Positions 60,326-64,000 of a DNA stretch of 64,000 nt are shown one piece after another (the stretch's first letter is position 1; each line of letters starts with the position of its first letter). Position numbers and translations under genes: made by a program. The notes below the pieces were generated by a model that searched no databases, was not told the DNA's origin, and worked only from the letters and a program-made list of their open reading frames with translations. Origin of the DNA: Nageia nagi (Eukaryota > Pinophyta); assembly GCA_050084985.1 (NCBI GenBank), contig JBITNC010000001.1, positions 194,184,001 to 194,248,000 of the forward strand, in the 5' to 3' direction.

Positions 60326-62493
60326 TATTGGCTATCACTAAATTTATTCAATACACCAACAACATGGATAGAGAGATTTGAAGGTACATTATTTAATGTC
60401 TTCCTCAAAATGAAACATTTTTAATTCTTAGGATGGAACTTTCATAATTTGTAGATTATGAAGATTGACATCTACAAGCTAGGTTAGATACCAAATATTT
60501 ATTTACAAGGTTAATCAATTGAAGGAAAATGAAGGGAATTATTTGAATCATTTTAGTCCAATAAATTTTATTTGTATCATGTATATTGTTAAAATCACTA
60601 GGCCTCATTTGTTCAGCCATAGTTTTTTGCATGCAAGTAGAACACATAAATTTGTTTGCATGCAAGTATAATACATAATTTTTAGGGGGTAGAAATTTGT
60701 TGGTTGAGGATGAAGAGATAGAATTTCATATAGCAAATTAAGTAGTTATTAGTGATAAATATGTATATGTTTAGTAGTGTTTTAATGAGACTTTGATATT
60801 TGATTCTTGATTCCTACTTAACTCCCACTTGACATGGACCTACAAACAAAAATGTAGTAGCCTCAATTAGTTCGTGGATTTTGAAGGATTTTCTTTGATG
60901 GGTATGATCATTAATGATTAGTCAAATCCCAAATTATTTATCAAGTAACCAACACTTACTTTAACTATAATTTGATATTTGATTCTTGATTCCTACTTAG
61001 CTCTCACTTGGTGGAACTTTCATGTATACTTCCACCTTTTGCATAAATATACTTTGCATGAAAGTAGAACACATAAAAAGGTTATGTTGTTACTGTTTAA
61101 GTGATTGGACTAACATGGTCTACAATTTATTCTATAGATACATTATGCATATAGGTCTACTAGGGCACTCACAATAATAAGAGTGGTTAGTTGAATATGT
61201 TGAAGCATATGGTTCTTGGTTTAGATACATCCTAATTGAGTGTTCACTATAATGAGGATGTCTGAGCATTAGGTTCACTACAATTATGCTTTCCCAATTG
61301 ATAATAAGTATAATTTTTGAGAAGTGTGCAAAATATCCATGTATGTTTGAAACCATTATCTTGATTACACAGATATCCAAAAATGTGGAAGATTGATGAA
61401 CTATCATGTTCCAAAAAGAGATCATTAGAACAACTAACTTCAAATGTTAACATGAATTTAGATCATTTAAGTCAAAATGATCTACTATGTTACCTTCAAA
61501 CACATTTTGATGGTCTTATTAAATGCTATAAGGAGGAGGAGTAGGTCCAAATCATTGAAGGTGAATTGAATTCAACAAAAGAGGAAATAATAAAATTGAT
61601 GAAAGAGAGATACAAGTTAAGAGTGTAGCTTGAAAACATCTTAATCAAGGTTGAAGATCGTGCACTTGAAATACTTCTTTTGGGTGATGAAACAACTAAA
61701 AGTGGAAGGAGTAAGATGGGTTATAGAAGGTTTTTAGTATGCTATATTTCATTCAATTAATTTTATGTATTATAAATTATACTTATCTATTTTAAATGAC
61801 CTTGATGTGTAGGATTTAAAAGGAAATGTTGGGCAAAGTGGTTATTAAGGAACATGGATTTTATACATTTATGTAGATTTTGTATGCGTTTGGATATTTG
61901 TATCAACATATATCTCTAAATATTATGGATACATTGGCTATATATCTTGATAGATTTTGGATACATCCATTATATCTTTGAATGTTGTGGATACATTTTG
62001 AAGTTACATATTAATGTATAAAAATATTTTTACAACCTAACTAACAATGACATATCTTTTTATCATTAAATTTTGTGAGATTGTGTATTGGTTTGGTGTA
62101 TTAGTTTTTGATGTGTAGCATTTTGAATATGCTATATTTTGAATGCATTATGTATAATATTTCACTATTTATTATGATAGTCATTGTATGTACTATTTCT
62201 TATGTATAATATGTTACATGTACAACTATGTGATAATTGTATACAAATGTCCAACATACTATTTGACAAAATGTGTATCATATTATTTGATAAAATGCAA
62301 CTTTAAAATGAGGCATGGACATTCATGGAAAATTAAATAGATGTGTGGTAATAAAAAACCTTGATATACTTGTTTATAAAATTTGCAAACATACATAATA
62401 TAAGTGATTTTTTTACAAGATGCAGAAATAATTTGATGGGATGCAATGATTATATAATAGGTAAGGAATGATTGTAGTAAGGAAATAATTAAA

Positions 62494-63014
62494 GTGTTTG
62501 AACAAATGAAATATTTGGGCATTAGTGCAAATGATGATACATTAGTTTTTATGCTTGTGTAGCCACATAGATCTAGTTAAGGAGGGTTACCAATACTTCA
62601 CATCCATGAATGAAATATTTGCACACATAATGGAATAAAACATGTATGGTTAATCTTATTGGTCATGTTAGGAAATCATTTAAGTGTTTGATTGAATAAA
62701 AAATTTGAGCATTAGTGTAGATGATGATACTCTAGTTAGTGTATTATTATTATGTAGCCACATAGATGTAGTTAAGGAGGGTTATCAATAATTCATATAC
62801 ATGAATGAAATATTTGCATACATAATGGAATAAAGCATGTATGGTTAATTTTCTTGGTCATTTTAGGAAGTCATTTAAGTGTTTGAACAAATGAAATATG
62901 TAGGCATTAGTGTCGATGATGATACTTTAATTAGGGTATTATATTCTTGTGTAGCCATATAGATCTAGTTAAGGAGGGTTATTAATACTTCAAATCCATG
63001 AATGGAATATTTAC
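62494..63014 (+). pseudogene. Tandemly triplicated PPR-protein fragment
   Basis: Three units begin GTGTTTGA at 62494, 62694 and 62879. Each starts with a piece such as VFEQMKYLGIS, then after a one-base frame change CSHIDLVKEGYQYF and TSMNEIF, then MEYNMYG-like residues with stops. This matches the C-terminal PPR/E region of plant PLS-type pentatricopeptide proteins, where '..VF..M...G...D..T...(L)..CSH.GLV.EG..YF..M' is followed by '..EHY.CMVDLLGR.G'. PPR proteins bind organellar RNA. Stops and frameshifts show it is dead. The third unit is cut by the LTR that follows. Confidence 0.7.
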
Positions 63015-63405
63015 TATTAGGAACCTACAAGTTTGTAAGTGGGATTCAAGTAGAATAATAGTAAATACAAACTAAAGAAATAACTCAATCACACACTTAT
63101 AAGCAATGCAAACTCAAATGTAATAAGATAGCAACAAATTGTTATTACTAAAAGACAAAAAGAATCATGAGCAACTTCGAGGGGGATACCTCCTTTACAA
63201 CTCAAATAATATATTTTTCAATATGGTTACTATTGTCTTCTCCAAAAGTATTTATAGTATGTATGCCATAACCCTAATTATCCATTAAATACAAAATGGA
63301 TATTCACCTTACAAATATGTTGACCTCTTATATTTAATAAAAGCATATAGTCTAATTGATAAACTACTATAGTCTAAGTAAATATTAGGATGTGGGATCC
63401 TAACA
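63015..63405 (-). repeat. 3' LTR of a chromovirus-type gypsy element
   Basis: On the minus strand it begins TGTTAGGATCCCACATCC right after the pol stop and ends near GGTTCCTAATA. The inverted ends TGTTAGG/CCTAATA support the boundary, with one mutated base at the far end. The partner LTR is outside the window. Confidence 0.65.
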
Positions 63406-63416
63406 TGCCACTTCTC

Positions 63417-64000
63417 TTAAGAGATAGCTTTATCCTCAAAACTAAAAAATTAGGAAATTATTGTTGTAGTTGGTGGAGAGTCTCCCATGTTGCATTTTTA
63501 GGAGCTAAGGCATGCCAATGGATAAGGCATTAAATAATAATGTGGTTGTTGAGTTGGCATGTGTGTCGATCTAGGACAACCTCTAGTTCAACCATGATGG
63601 ATCCTTCCTCAATGAATTATGGTAATTAAGTCTAGAATATGGTTTGGGATCCAAGTACTTACTGAAGGCATGAGACATGAAAAATAGGATGGATTTTGGA
63701 TGATGCTAGAAGTGCCAACTTGTATGTTGCAAGACTAATATGTTGGAGTATCTTATATGGCCCATAAAATTATGGGGCCAATTTTGGGGGAAATTTTAGT
63801 TTAAGATATGTTTTTTGGTATGGTTGAAGTCTCAAGAAAACCATTTCATATTCTTGGAACTATCACTCAGCTTGTTGTTGATTAGATAGTTATTTCATTC
63901 GATGTTGATCCATTTAAATATTTTCTCAAAGAATGTGAATTATCTCTCTTTGATCTAATAAGGCAATGTTTAGTACTTGGATATTGGTGCTTCCCAAGAT
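63417..64000 (-). pseudogene. Chromovirus integrase C-terminus with chromodomain (partial)
   Basis: The sequence enters from beyond 64000. It reads EMVFLRLQPYQKTYLK, FYGPYKILQ, KIHPIFHVSCLQ (the GPY/F module and linker) and then a chromodomain-like segment with CLIHWHALAPKNATWE, matching '(Y)LI.W.GL....ATWE'. It ends FEDKAIS just before the LTR. Such chromodomains direct insertion to heterochromatin. Stops are present. Catalytic residues lie outside the window. Confidence 0.85.

Larger units (their letters stand above)
59727..62493. other. Unassigned DNA beyond the copia insertion site
   Basis: Besides the palindrome and foldback, TTTGATATTTGATTCTTGATTCC occurs twice, at about 60794 and 60968, and GCATG(C/A)AAGTA(G/T)AA(C/T)ACATAA occurs three times at 60628-61075. 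At 61451-61760 (plus) an open stretch with in-frame stops reads MNLDHLSQNDLLCYLQTHFD and a later coiled-coil-like Glu/Lys-rich part; family unknown. No supported gene. Confidence 0.4.

Noticed and set aside
1-64000. CRISPR-like arrays, tRNA or rRNA genes
   Set aside because: The tandem repeats have no unique spacers of constant size and lie in retroelements; no cloverleaf or rRNA block was recognised by reading.

Overview
The window looks like nuclear DNA of a seed plant with a large, old, transposon-filled genome. It is AT-rich, has one intact plant-specific gene in 64 kb, and is otherwise made of nested and heavily mutated retrotransposons. A conifer or other gymnosperm fits best: the decay, the long LTR elements and a LINE lineage common outside flowering plants point that way. 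This is inference, and no sequence here proves the species.

Layout. 1-2.9 kb: the tail of a Ty3/gypsy integrase, a possible LTR and short tandem repeats. 3.09-4.36 kb (minus): an intact, apparently intronless WD40 gene of the JINGUBANG type, the only convincing cellular gene. 4.4-11 kb: AT-rich DNA with several minisatellites, including a 73/146-bp satellite-like block at 6.87-7.73 kb. 11-17 kb (minus): a decayed L1-type LINE with a DUF4283-type ORF1, endonuclease, reverse transcriptase and zf-RVT. 17.0-17.7 kb (minus): an unassigned ORF and a Dicer-like helicase fragment. 17.87-18.09 kb: a short TRIM- or SINE-like repeat. 19.3-21.2 kb (minus): a second LINE of a different lineage.

22.66-38.60 kb (plus): a complete Ty3/gypsy element with both LTRs, a polypurine tract and a matching ATTTC target-site duplication. 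Its pol gene is split at 25.32/34.89 kb by a 9.6-kb non-coding LTR element (minus). That insert has an unusual internal structure: one LTR at 31.33-31.98 kb is flanked by primer-binding sites pointing outward on both sides, so part of the insert is a head-to-head inverted repeat. 41.6-46.1 kb (plus): a Ty1/copia element, cut in its RNase H region by another LTR element starting at 46.11 kb. 49.18-59.72 kb (minus): a complete Ty1/copia element whose gag start and adjoining leader are tandemly multiplied four times (593-bp unit). 59.7-62.5 kb: unassigned DNA with a perfect 32-bp palindrome and a 240-bp foldback hairpin. 62.49-63.01 kb (plus): three tandem copies of a broken PPR-gene segment. 63.0-64.0 kb (minus): the chromodomain end and 3' LTR of a chromovirus-type gypsy element.

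Nearly all transposon reading frames carry several stops and frameshifts, so no autonomous mobile element remains. No tRNA, rRNA, CRISPR array or bacterial-type operon was seen. The most unusual structures are the inverted LTR element, the gag-start amplification, the PPR triplication and the foldback.
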